Source: an uncultured Campylobacterota bacterium (GTDB lineage Bacteria > Campylobacterota > Campylobacteria > Campylobacterales > Arcobacteraceae). Taken from it: DNA of 5,802 bases. The DNA is taken from positions 1-5,802 of the forward strand of contig CAIJNA010000069.1 in NCBI GenBank assembly GCA_903821805.1. The letters run 5' to 3'. The notes under the pieces were generated by a model. That model saw only the letters and a list, made by a program, of their open reading frames with translations. It was not told the DNA's origin and ran no database searches. Positions 1 to 5,601 of this stretch are shown one piece after another. The number at the start of each line of letters is the position of its first letter. The stretch's first letter is position 1. The translations under genes and the position numbers were made by a program.

Positions 1-229
1 CATTTACAATTAAATTTATTAACTCTTCTTTTTTTAACGCAACAAGAAGGTTATTGTAATTAATATTTTTATTAAGAATAAATGGTGTCTCATCTTTTAG
101 AATTTCATTGATTAGATTCGCATGAAGATCGTACGATTCTTGTCCAACAAGATTCAAAATTTTATCATTGATAGCATCTGCTTCGACAGCTATCGACAAT
201 AATCCCAAAAAGATGAGCCGTTTGATCAT
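1..229 (-). CDS. Exported protein of unknown function, N-terminal part (cut by window edge)
   Basis: This reading frame starts at an ATG at 229-227 and runs off the left edge after 76 codons without a stop. Seen: the first 19 or so residues (MIKRLIFLGLLSIAVEADA) have a basic start, a hydrophobic core and a small-residue end, as in a Sec signal peptide with possible cleavage after ADA. The rest is hydrophilic, rich in Asn, Leu, Lys and Ile, with alternating short helical stretches and no motif I recognise. Only 3 bp separate it from the rlmB stop codon, so it is very probably co-transcribed and perhaps translationally coupled with rlmB; its own Shine-Dalgarno is weak. From memory, Campylobacter jejuni also has an uncharacterised gene downstream of its TrmH-family methyltransferase, but I could not check homology. 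The product is probably periplasmic or envelope-associated. No function is assigned. Confidence 0.75.
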   Translation of the reverse strand, partial: MIKRLIFLGLLSIAVEADAINDKILNLVGQESYDLHANLINEILKDETPFILNKNINYNNLLVALKKEELINLIVN

Positions 230-232
230 ATT

Positions 233-916
233 TTATTTTAGCGAGTGTATTAAAATACCAGCTGCAACTGATACGTTTAAACTATCAAAGTTGTTTTCCA
301 TCTTGATAGATAATTTGATATCGAGTTTTTTCAATAGTTTTCCAGATAATCCTTCACCTTCACTACCTAAAAACAATGCTATCTTTTGTCCATTATTTTT
401 TTCAACACTTTTAACATCATATCCACTTGCATCTGCTCCAACAAGTGTAAATTTAACTTGTTTTAATTCATTAGCCAAATCACTACTATTTTGAATTAAA
501 GCTATTGGCAAATCAAGTGCTGTTCCGCTGCTTGTTCTTACAACAGGAGCCATATCGAAGTGTTTCAAGCCACAAATAATAAGTCCGCCTGCTCCTAACC
601 CATAGCAAGTTCTAGCAATAGCCCCAATATTTCCAACATCAGTAAGACCATCTAAAACAACTACAAAATCTTTTTTCTTGATTTCGTTAATATCTTCAAA
701 ATTAAATTCCCCAATATCAAGCAAAAATCCTTGGTGATTGCCACCCCTTGCTAAACTTTGAGCTTTTTGTTCATCTGGCCGTATTATTTTTACACCAAGA
801 TCCATAAATTTTTTGAATAATTTTTTATCCAATTCTTTTGTTAGAAAAACTTGTTCGATTATACTTGGATGCTTTTCCAATATATAAAATACTACTTGTT
901 TGCCATAAACTATCAT
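233..916 (-). CDS. rlmB: 23S rRNA (guanosine-2'-O-)-methyltransferase, RlmB/TrmH (SPOUT) family
   Basis: SPOUT-class methyltransferase expected to transfer a methyl group from SAM to the 2'-hydroxyl of a 23S rRNA guanosine (G2251 in E. coli numbering, peptidyl-transferase P loop). Numbering from the start at 916, an N-terminal substrate-binding domain contains the GNHQGF segment (about 59-64). The three SPOUT motifs follow: motif 1 with the conserved Asn and Arg (LDGLTDVGNIGAIART, about 88-103), motif 2 (LFLGSEGEGLS, about 181-191) and motif 3 (SLNVSVAAGILIHSL, about 212-226), which together form the trefoil-knot SAM site. The frame stays open to an ATG at 943 (236 aa). I prefer the ATG at 916 (227 aa) because the sequence from MIVYGKQ onward looks like the family N-terminus, and GGCGG lies 6 nt upstream; the nine extra residues look non-family. 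The specific site (G2251) is inferred from family; other TrmH-group targets are possible. Confidence 0.9.
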   Translation of the reverse strand: MIVYGKQVVFYILEKHPSIIEQVFLTKELDKKLFKKFMDLGVKIIRPDEQKAQSLARGGNHQGFLLDIGEFNFEDINEIKKKDFVVVLDGLTDVGNIGAIARTCYGLGAGGLIICGLKHFDMAPVVRTSSGTALDLPIALIQNSSDLANELKQVKFTLVGADASGYDVKSVEKNNGQKIALFLGSEGEGLSGKLLKKLDIKLSIKMENNFDSLNVSVAAGILIHSLK

Positions 917-974
917 GATTAACCGCCAATAAATTAATTCCATACTTTAAACTCAAATATGGTGTTTGGAGACG

Positions 975-983
975 ATTTTATCA
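975..983 (-). promoter_or_regulatory. Candidate extended -10 promoter box for rlmB
   Basis: Read on the minus strand, the sequence is TGATAAAAT, a TGn extension joined to a good -10 hexamer (TAAAAT). Transcription would start near 968, leaving a leader of about 25 nt to the ATG at 943 or about 52 nt to the preferred ATG at 916. No clear -35 box is seen, which is normal for sigma-70 promoters of Campylobacterota. This is a motif match only. Confidence 0.4.
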
Positions 984-1033
984 AATCTCTCATCCTATCG
1001 TCCTTAAATTTAATCTCTATCAATATCAAGTTT

Positions 1034-1042
1034 GGCTAAAAT
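1034..1042 (+). promoter_or_regulatory. Candidate -10 promoter box for the hisF operon
   Basis: GGCTAAAAT lies 42 bp before the hisF ATG and has the TAAAAT form of a sigma-70 -10 box. A start near 1049 would leave a leader of about 36 nt. A T-containing but not consensus -35 area precedes it. It is the best-placed candidate in the divergent region to drive the seven plus-strand genes. The assignment rests on motif and position alone. Confidence 0.35.
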
Positions 1043-1084
1043 TCAAAAAAATTAGAAAACTATCGATTTAAATTGGATTAAAAT

Positions 1085-1849
1085 ATGAATTATTTTGCAA
1101 AACGGATAATACCTTGTCTTGATGTTGATAACGGAAGAGTTGTTAAAGGAATAAATTTTCTAGGACTTCGTGATGCTGGTGATCCAGTAGAAGTTGCCAA
1201 AAGATATAATCAAGAGGGTGCTGATGAAATTACATTCCTAGATATTGGGGCTAGTCACGAAGGAAGAGATACTATTGTTGATGTAGTTAAAAGAGTAGCG
1301 AAAGAAGTTTTTATACCTTTAACCGTTGGTGGTGGAATTAGAAAATTAGAAGATATATATAGCTTGCTAAATGTTGGTTGTGACAAAGTTAGCATAAATT
1401 CAAGTGCTGTAATAAATCCTAACTTCATAAACGAGAGTTCAAAAAGATTTGGTAGTCAGTGTATAGTTGTTGCGATTGATGTTAAAAGGGTTGCTGATGG
1501 AAGTTATCATGTATTTGTAAAAGGTGGAAGAGAAGACACTGGAATGGATGCTGTAACTTGGGCAAAGGAAGTTTACAATAGAGGTGCTGGCGAAATACTA
1601 CTAACTAGCATGGATACAGACGGAGCTAAAACTGGTTTTGAATTAAATATAACAAAACAAATAAGTAGTGCGGTTGAAATACCAGTTATTGCAAGTGGTG
1701 GAGCTGGAACTATGGAGCACATGAAAGATGCATTTACAATAGGTGGAGCCGAAGCTGCATTAGCTGCTTCAATATTTCACTTTAAAGAGATAGATATCAT
1801 GGATTTAAAAAGATATCTGCAAGCAAACGATATTCCTGTAAGGTTATAA
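1085..1849 (+). CDS. hisF: Imidazole glycerol phosphate synthase, cyclase subunit HisF
   Basis: Cyclase subunit of imidazole glycerol phosphate synthase (histidine biosynthesis, cytosol). With ammonia channelled from the HisH glutaminase, it converts PRFAR to imidazole glycerol phosphate and AICAR. The 254-residue (beta/alpha)8 barrel has the family's usual length. Visible landmarks: the first strand RIIPCLDVDNGRVVKG (7-22) with catalytic Asp13 (Asp11 in Thermotoga numbering), LTVGGGIR (79-86) for one phosphate, VVAIDVKR (128-135) with the second catalytic Asp132 (Asp130 equivalent), TSMDTDGAKTGFEL (174-187) and IPVIASGGAGTMEHM (199-213) for the other phosphate. All expected catalytic residues are present. 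The start follows a weak GGA 10 nt upstream. It is the first gene of the plus-strand cluster, and only 1 bp separates its stop from the next ATG. hisH and the other his genes are not in the window. Confidence 0.97.
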   Translation: MNYFAKRIIPCLDVDNGRVVKGINFLGLRDAGDPVEVAKRYNQEGADEITFLDIGASHEGRDTIVDVVKRVAKEVFIPLTVGGGIRKLEDIYSLLNVGCDKVSINSSAVINPNFINESSKRFGSQCIVVAIDVKRVADGSYHVFVKGGREDTGMDAVTWAKEVYNRGAGEILLTSMDTDGAKTGFELNITKQISSAVEIPVIASGGAGTMEHMKDAFTIGGAEAALAASIFHFKEIDIMDLKRYLQANDIPVRL

Positions 1850-1850
1850 A

Positions 1851-2459
1851 ATGAGTAGATTTGACGATTTAGCAAAAGTTTGGGATAGTGGTGTAGAAAG
1901 AGTTGAAGGAGCAATGATTTTTGTTGATAGCATTAAAGCTTCTTTAAATCATGATATCAAGAACTTTAAAGTACTTGATTATGGATGTGGAAGTGGTTTA
2001 GTTTCATTTGGCTTTGCTGATTCTGTTAAGAGTATTGATGGACTTGACAACTCTTCTGGGATGATAGATGTATATAATGAGAAAGCAAAACAAATAGGCC
2101 TAGATAACATTTGTGGCAAACTTCATGATATAAACAAAGAAGATCTTGCTGAAAATACATATGATTTGATAGTAACAAATATGACGATGCATCACATTGA
2201 TAATACAAATGATTTTGTAAACAAACTAGCATTATCATTAAAAAATGGTGGGAAACTTTTTATTGCTGACTTATACAAAGAGGATGGAACCTTTCACAGT
2301 GATAACGAGGGTGTTATTCATTTCGGTTTCGAACAAAATGTAGTTGAAAATGCTTTTCTTGCTGCAGGCTTAACAAATATCAACATCACAAAACTACACT
2401 CTATCCTAAAGCCATCAAGTAGCTATGATATATTTATTGCTTCTGGTGAAAAGATATGA
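1851..2459 (+). CDS. Class I SAM-dependent methyltransferase, substrate unknown
   Basis: A 202-residue Rossmann-fold methyltransferase. Seen: motif I VLDYGCGSGL (41-50), an acidic end to strand 2 around SIDGLDNSSGM (61-71), an acidic residue after LHD (about 93) where the adenine is usually contacted, motif IV-like YDLIVTNMTMHHI (104-116), and the post-motif strand LKNGGKLFIADL (130-141). The N-terminus (FDDLAKVWDSG) resembles small-molecule methyltransferases in which a conserved WD precedes a helix over the active site. There is no RNA-binding accessory domain, so a small-molecule substrate is somewhat more likely than RNA; this is inference. AAGG lies 7 nt before the ATG, inside the end of hisF. 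Its stop overlaps the next gene's start as ATGA, which implies tight translational coupling with the nucleosidase-like gene. Confidence 0.88.
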   Translation: MSRFDDLAKVWDSGVERVEGAMIFVDSIKASLNHDIKNFKVLDYGCGSGLVSFGFADSVKSIDGLDNSSGMIDVYNEKAKQIGLDNICGKLHDINKEDLAENTYDLIVTNMTMHHIDNTNDFVNKLALSLKNGGKLFIADLYKEDGTFHSDNEGVIHFGFEQNVVENAFLAAGLTNINITKLHSILKPSSSYDIFIASGEKI

Positions 2460-3034
2460 TTATTTGTGCTGGAAACAATGAAACATTCCAGTTTGCTACA
2501 AGTGTAGGAGTTGGGCTTATAGAAAGTGCAATAAATACTACAAGATTGTGCCTTTTTGATAAGCCTGATTATTTGATATTTATTGGTAGCGCTGGAAGCT
2601 ATGGGAAATATAATATTTTCGATATTGTGGAAAGCAGTAGCGGATCAAATATTGAGTTATCTTTTTTGGAAGGCAACAGTTTTACACCTATAGATAATGT
2701 TATCAGTACGCAAAATAAAACTTTTAAAAATGAAACGATCGTCAATAGTTCCAACTATATCACAACCAATCAAGATCTTTCAAAAAATTTTGCTCAATAT
2801 GGAATAGGAATTGAAAATATGGAATTCTTTTCTATATGTAGTATTGCTAAAGAATTTGAAATACCAATAGCTGGTATATTCGTAATTACTAACTATACAA
2901 ATAAAGATGCTCATCAAGACTTTTTAAAGAATCATAAAGAAGCAATGAACAAACTTGTTTCTTATCTTGAGGATAAAAAGATCATTATAAAAAATGCAAG
3001 TGTTCCACATGGAACCGAAAAGGATACAAAATAA
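2456..3034 (+). CDS. Nucleoside phosphorylase/hydrolase superfamily protein (MTAN/MqnB-like), shortened, Asp-to-Asn at catalytic site
   Basis: This 192-residue protein fits the PNP/UDP phosphorylase (NP-I) fold and resembles bacterial MTA/SAH nucleosidase and futalosine hydrolase. Seen: MIICAGNNETF at the N-terminus (Glu9 may match the catalytic Glu12 of E. coli MTAN); GVGLIESA (18-25), matching the GIGKVAAA turn; FIGSAGSYG (42-50), like the TGSAGG phosphate/base loop; and ENMEFFSI (120-127), like VEMEATAI, whose Met-Glu contacts the ribose. Aligning without gaps from this ME, the MTAN catalytic Ser-Asp (196-197) falls on Thr145-Asn146. The family is usually about 230 residues; here the N-terminal half is compressed. 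Asn at that site is associated with 6-oxopurine preference in trimeric PNPs, so futalosine or inosine-like substrates, or loss of hydrolysis, are possible. The ATG overlaps the methyltransferase stop, with GGTGA 6 nt upstream. I am sure of the superfamily but not of the reaction. Confidence 0.75.
   Translation: MIICAGNNETFQFATSVGVGLIESAINTTRLCLFDKPDYLIFIGSAGSYGKYNIFDIVESSSGSNIELSFLEGNSFTPIDNVISTQNKTFKNETIVNSSNYITTNQDLSKNFAQYGIGIENMEFFSICSIAKEFEIPIAGIFVITNYTNKDAHQDFLKNHKEAMNKLVSYLEDKKIIIKNASVPHGTEKDTK
3018..3034 (+). promoter_or_regulatory. rlmN translation start region: strong SD before an ATA codon
   Basis: AAAAGGA at 3018-3024 is followed by a 6-nt spacer and then ATA at 3031-3033, in the rlmN frame. 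The ATA overlaps the preceding gene's TAA (3032-3034) as ATAA. In the rlmN frame no ATG, GTG or TTG occurs between the upstream stop at 2974-2976 and the ATG at 3115. The spacing is ideal for initiation at the ATA, and no comparable Shine-Dalgarno precedes the ATG at 3115. Confidence 0.7.
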
Positions 3035-4095
3035 AAACTATATATGATTTCACTTTAGAAGAGCTGTCTGATACTATCAAACCATCTTTTAGAGCCAAGC
3101 AAATTTATAATTGGATGTATAAAAAATATGCTACATCGTATGATGAAATGAAAAATATTCCAAAAGAGCTTAAAGAAACTCTCACCAAAGAATATCCTAT
3201 AGATATTTGCAAAATTATAAACGAAGAGAAAAGTAGTGATGGGACAATTAAATATTTGTTTGAATTCGCAGGCGGACATACAGTAGAAGCTGTTTTTCTA
3301 TTAATGAAAGACGAACTTAAAGATGACGATGGAAATATTGAACAAAGTGCTAAATACACTTTTTGTATCTCTAGCCAAGTAGGTTGTAAAATTGGTTGCA
3401 CTTTTTGTCTAACAGCAAAAGGTGGATTTACTAGAAATTTAACAGCTGGCGAAATAGTTGCACAAATCAAATATCTTAAGAAACTTAATAATATTGCTGA
3501 AAATAAATCAGTTAACATTGTTTATATGGGTATGGGTGAACCTCTTGACAACTATGATAATCTTGTGAATGCAATCAAAATAATAAGCAATCTAGACGGA
3601 TTAGCTATAAGCACTCGAAGACAAACAATATCAACAAGTGGAATAAGTGATAAAATCAATAAATTGGCTGAGGCTGATCTTGGTGTCCAGCTTGCTATAT
3701 CACTACATGCAGTTGATGATGAGCTTAGAAGCGAACTTATCCCTATGAATAAAGCATACAATATAAGATCAATTATAGAAGCTGTGAAAAAGTTTCCAGT
3801 AGACACCAGAAAGAAAATCATGTTTGAATACTTAGTAATTAAAGATAAAAACGATGATCTTAAAAGTGCAGACAAGCTTGTTAAACTATTGTCTGGGATA
3901 CAGGCCAAAGTTAATCTTATTTATTTTAACCCATATCCTGGAACGCCATATGAAAGACCTTCAAGAAACAATATGATAAAGTTTCAAGAAAGATTAATTT
4001 CAAAAGGTCTTCTTTGTACTATAAGAGAATCGAAAGGCTTAGATATAAGTGCCGCATGTGGGCAACTAAAGGAGAAAACAAATGGAGATACTTGA
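3031..4095 (+). CDS. rlmN: Dual-specificity 23S rRNA/tRNA adenine C2 methyltransferase RlmN, with apparent ATA start
   Basis: Radical SAM enzyme that methylates C2 of A2503 in 23S rRNA and, in studied bacteria, A37 of some tRNAs. Counting from 3031 (354 aa, normal family length), the N-terminal accessory domain includes IYDFTLEEL (4-12) and FRAKQIYNWMYKKY (20-33). Glu86 in HTVEAVFL matches the functional Glu105 of E. coli. The 4Fe-4S cluster motif CKIGCTFC supplies Cys119, Cys123 and Cys126. Cys112 (FCISSQ) and Cys343 (SAACGQL) match E. coli Cys118 and the methyl-carrying Cys355. Also present are YMGMGEPLDNYDN (about 165-177) and LAISLHA (about 221-227). All catalytic residues are intact. The first in-frame ATG (3115) would delete 28 conserved-looking residues and lacks a Shine-Dalgarno, so I place the start at the ATA at 3031. 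The 3' end overlaps the next small gene by 14 bp. Confidence 0.93.
   Translation: MKTIYDFTLEELSDTIKPSFRAKQIYNWMYKKYATSYDEMKNIPKELKETLTKEYPIDICKIINEEKSSDGTIKYLFEFAGGHTVEAVFLLMKDELKDDDGNIEQSAKYTFCISSQVGCKIGCTFCLTAKGGFTRNLTAGEIVAQIKYLKKLNNIAENKSVNIVYMGMGEPLDNYDNLVNAIKIISNLDGLAISTRRQTISTSGISDKINKLAEADLGVQLAISLHAVDDELRSELIPMNKAYNIRSIIEAVKKFPVDTRKKIMFEYLVIKDKNDDLKSADKLVKLLSGIQAKVNLIYFNPYPGTPYERPSRNNMIKFQERLISKGLLCTIRESKGLDISAACGQLKEKTNGDT
4064..4076 (+). repeat. 13-bp direct repeat AACTAAAGGAGAA, copy 1 (SD of the small membrane protein)
   Basis: The 13-mer recurs exactly at 4171-4183. This copy lies in the last codons of rlmN (reading Gln-Leu-Lys-Glu-Lys) and contains AAAGGAG 7 nt before the ATG at 4082. 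It is therefore the ribosome-binding site of the small gene. Confidence 0.8.
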
Positions 4096-4186
4096 CATCA
4101 TATTGGTCGTATTCGTACTTAGTGTAGGATTCGGCGGAGTTGCATTTTTCATATCAATAAATAAAGACGAAACTAAAGGAGAATAA
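4082..4186 (+). CDS. Small single-pass membrane protein (34 aa), unknown function
   Basis: A 34-residue frame between rlmN and gltX, starting inside the end of rlmN (14-bp overlap) and ending 5 bp before gltX. Seen: a short acidic N-terminus (MEILD), one strongly hydrophobic helix at about residues 5-26 (IILVVFVLSVGFGGVAFF, containing a GFGG small-residue patch that could pack against another helix), and a charged, hydrophilic tail (NKDETKGE). There is no signal-cleavage site, so it probably stays as an inner-membrane helix. A near-consensus AAAGGAG sits 7 nt before the ATG, one of the best ribosome-binding sites in the window, which supports real translation. From memory, Campylobacter jejuni has a small hydrophobic protein annotated next to rlmN; homology is unchecked. 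It could be a small subunit or regulator of a membrane complex, or a leader that couples gltX translation to rlmN. Confidence 0.75.
   Translation: MEILDIILVVFVLSVGFGGVAFFISINKDETKGE
4171..4183 (+). repeat. 13-bp direct repeat AACTAAAGGAGAA, copy 2 (SD of gltX)
   Basis: Exact copy of 4064-4076, here in a different reading frame (Glu-Thr-Lys-Gly-Glu) at the end of the small membrane protein gene. AAAGGAG (4175-4181) lies 10 nt before the gltX ATG and is its likely ribosome-binding site. The two copies are 107 bp apart and bracket the small gene. Confidence 0.8.
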
Positions 4187-4191
4187 AAAGA

Positions 4192-5592
4192 ATGGCAATC
4201 ACAAGATTTGCACCAAGTCCAACAGGATACTTACATATTGGTGGATTAAGAACGGCACTATATAGCTACTTATGGGCTAAAAAAACTAATGGGGAATTCA
4301 AACTTAGAATCGAGGATACAGATCTAGCAAGAAATAGTGAAGATGCAGTAAGGGCAATATTGGAAGCATTTGAATGGGTTGGAATGCCTAGTGATTGTGT
4401 TATCGAATATCAATCAAAAAGGACTGATATTTACAAAAAATATATAGATCTAATGATAGAAAATGGAACTGCATACAAATGCTACATGTCAAAAGACGAA
4501 TTACAATCCCTTAGAGATAAACAAGAAGCTAATAAAGAAACTCCTAGATATGATGGAACATGGAGACCAGAAGATGGTAAAGTACTTCCATCTGTTCCTG
4601 AAAACGTAGAGCCTGTTATAAGAATAAAAGCTCCAGTAGATGGTGTAATAGAATTTATTGATGGCGTAAAAGGGAATATGAAATTTGATGCGAATCAAGT
4701 TGATGATTTTGTAATTGCAAGAGGAAATGGCATGCCAACATATAATTTTGTTGTTGCAATTGATGATCATTTGATGGGCATTAGTGATGTTATTAGAGGT
4801 GACGACCACCTTTCGAATACACCAAAACAAATTGTTGTATATAATGCTCTAGGCTTTACTATTCCAAAATTTTATCATATTCCTATGATCAATAATCCTC
4901 AGGGTAAAAAACTATCAAAAAGAGATGGTGCCATGGATGTAATGGAATACAAAAATTTAGGCTATTTACCAGAAGCTATTTTAAACTTTTTAGTAAGACT
5001 TGGATGGTCTAATGGTGATCAAGAAATTTTTAGTATGGACGAAATGTTAACTTTATTTGATCCTAATAATATAAATAAGTCAGCTTCAGCTTACAATACT
5101 GAAAAATTAAATTGGTTAAATGCTCATTATATTAAAAATAGTTCAAACAGTAGGTTATCTAAAGAATTAGAACATTTTGATTGCTCTATTGATGGTCACG
5201 ACAAGAAAGAAATGATCCTAGACCTGTGCAAAGATAGAGCCAATAGCATTGTTGAGCTCAAAAATAACATAGAAAATATATTAACGTCACCAAATGAATA
5301 TGAAACAGCGGGTGTTAAAAAATTTATCAAAGAAAATACTGTAACTGTTCTTGAAAAATACATAGAACTACTTCAAAACAATTGTTTCCATATTCAAAGC
5401 GATATTGAAAACATAACTAAACCGTTCATTAACGACAATAATTTAAAATTCCCAGAGTTATTTCAACCAATAAGAATTAGCCTTACTGGTGGTACTCAAG
5501 CGCCATCAGTGTATGATATTATTGCAATACTAGGTGCCGACGAATCCATCAAGAGAATTCAAGAAGCTATAAAAAAAGATTTTGGAAGATAA
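4192..5592 (+). CDS. gltX: Glutamyl-tRNA synthetase, GluRS1 type
   Basis: Class I aminoacyl-tRNA synthetase that attaches glutamate to tRNA-Glu in the cytosol. The 466 residues match the family length. Seen: the ATP-binding HIGH-type motif APSPTGYLHIGG (7-18), LRIEDTDLARNS (38-49) for glutamate binding, PTYNFVVAIDDHLMGISDV (182-200), IRGDDHLSNTPKQI (201-214), the KMSKS-type loop KKLSKRDG (239-246), and a C-terminal anticodon-binding end with LTGGTQAPSVYDIIAILG (431-448). Only one Cys (97) is present in the insertion where E. coli GluRS holds zinc, so no zinc site is expected. Remembered H. pylori sequences share the YLHIGGLRTA, MGITDVIRGDDHLSNTPKQI and FIDGVKG-like features with GluRS1, not with the tRNA-Gln-charging GluRS2. 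A second gltX plus GatCAB should therefore exist elsewhere in the genome. The start at 4192 is fixed by the Shine-Dalgarno and the conserved N-terminus. Confidence 0.97.
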   Translation: MAITRFAPSPTGYLHIGGLRTALYSYLWAKKTNGEFKLRIEDTDLARNSEDAVRAILEAFEWVGMPSDCVIEYQSKRTDIYKKYIDLMIENGTAYKCYMSKDELQSLRDKQEANKETPRYDGTWRPEDGKVLPSVPENVEPVIRIKAPVDGVIEFIDGVKGNMKFDANQVDDFVIARGNGMPTYNFVVAIDDHLMGISDVIRGDDHLSNTPKQIVVYNALGFTIPKFYHIPMINNPQGKKLSKRDGAMDVMEYKNLGYLPEAILNFLVRLGWSNGDQEIFSMDEMLTLFDPNNINKSASAYNTEKLNWLNAHYIKNSSNSRLSKELEHFDCSIDGHDKKEMILDLCKDRANSIVELKNNIENILTSPNEYETAGVKKFIKENTVTVLEKYIELLQNNCFHIQSDIENITKPFINDNNLKFPELFQPIRISLTGGTQAPSVYDIIAILGADESIKRIQEAIKKDFGR

Positions 5593-5601
5593 ATAAAAGC
5601 A

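Noticed and set aside
168..494. Plus-strand open frame opposite rlmB
   Set aside because: It is antisense to the conserved SPOUT motifs of rlmB and to the signal-peptide gene, has low-complexity Ser/Phe/Leu composition and no family features.
917..943. Nine-residue N-terminal extension of RlmB from the ATG at 943
   Set aside because: The residues before MIVYGKQ do not look like the family N-terminus, and GGCGG is correctly spaced for the ATG at 916. The longer form cannot be excluded.
1079..1084. TAAAAT directly before the hisF ATG as a -10 box
   Set aside because: It abuts the start codon, so transcription would begin inside hisF. The TAAAAT at 1037-1042 is better placed.
2026..2238. Minus-strand open frame opposite the class I methyltransferase
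   Set aside because: Antisense shadow rich in Cys, His and Tyr, with no upstream signals, over conserved methyltransferase motifs.
3105..3518. Minus-strand hydrophobic open frames opposite rlmN (also 3055-3279 and 3552-3908)
   Set aside because: They lie antisense to RlmN catalytic motifs. Their Ser/Leu/Ile-rich composition is what the complement of an AT-rich conserved gene gives.
3115..4095. rlmN starting at the first ATG (3115, 326 aa)
   Set aside because: It would lack 28 family-like N-terminal residues that are in frame upstream, and no Shine-Dalgarno precedes this ATG. The ATA at 3031 gives the usual RlmN length with a well-placed SD.
4501..4830. Minus-strand open frame opposite gltX
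   Set aside because: Antisense shadow with Ile/Asn/Tyr-rich composition, covering conserved GluRS motifs.
4906..4932. Apparent departure from KMSKS in GltX (KKLSKRDG)
   Set aside because: K-L/M-S-K-R is the normal form in glutamyl-tRNA synthetases, so it is not a defect.
5587..5601. Terminator between gltX and the lipoprotein gene
   Set aside because: The gap is 9 bp with no inverted repeat or T-tract, so read-through is expected.
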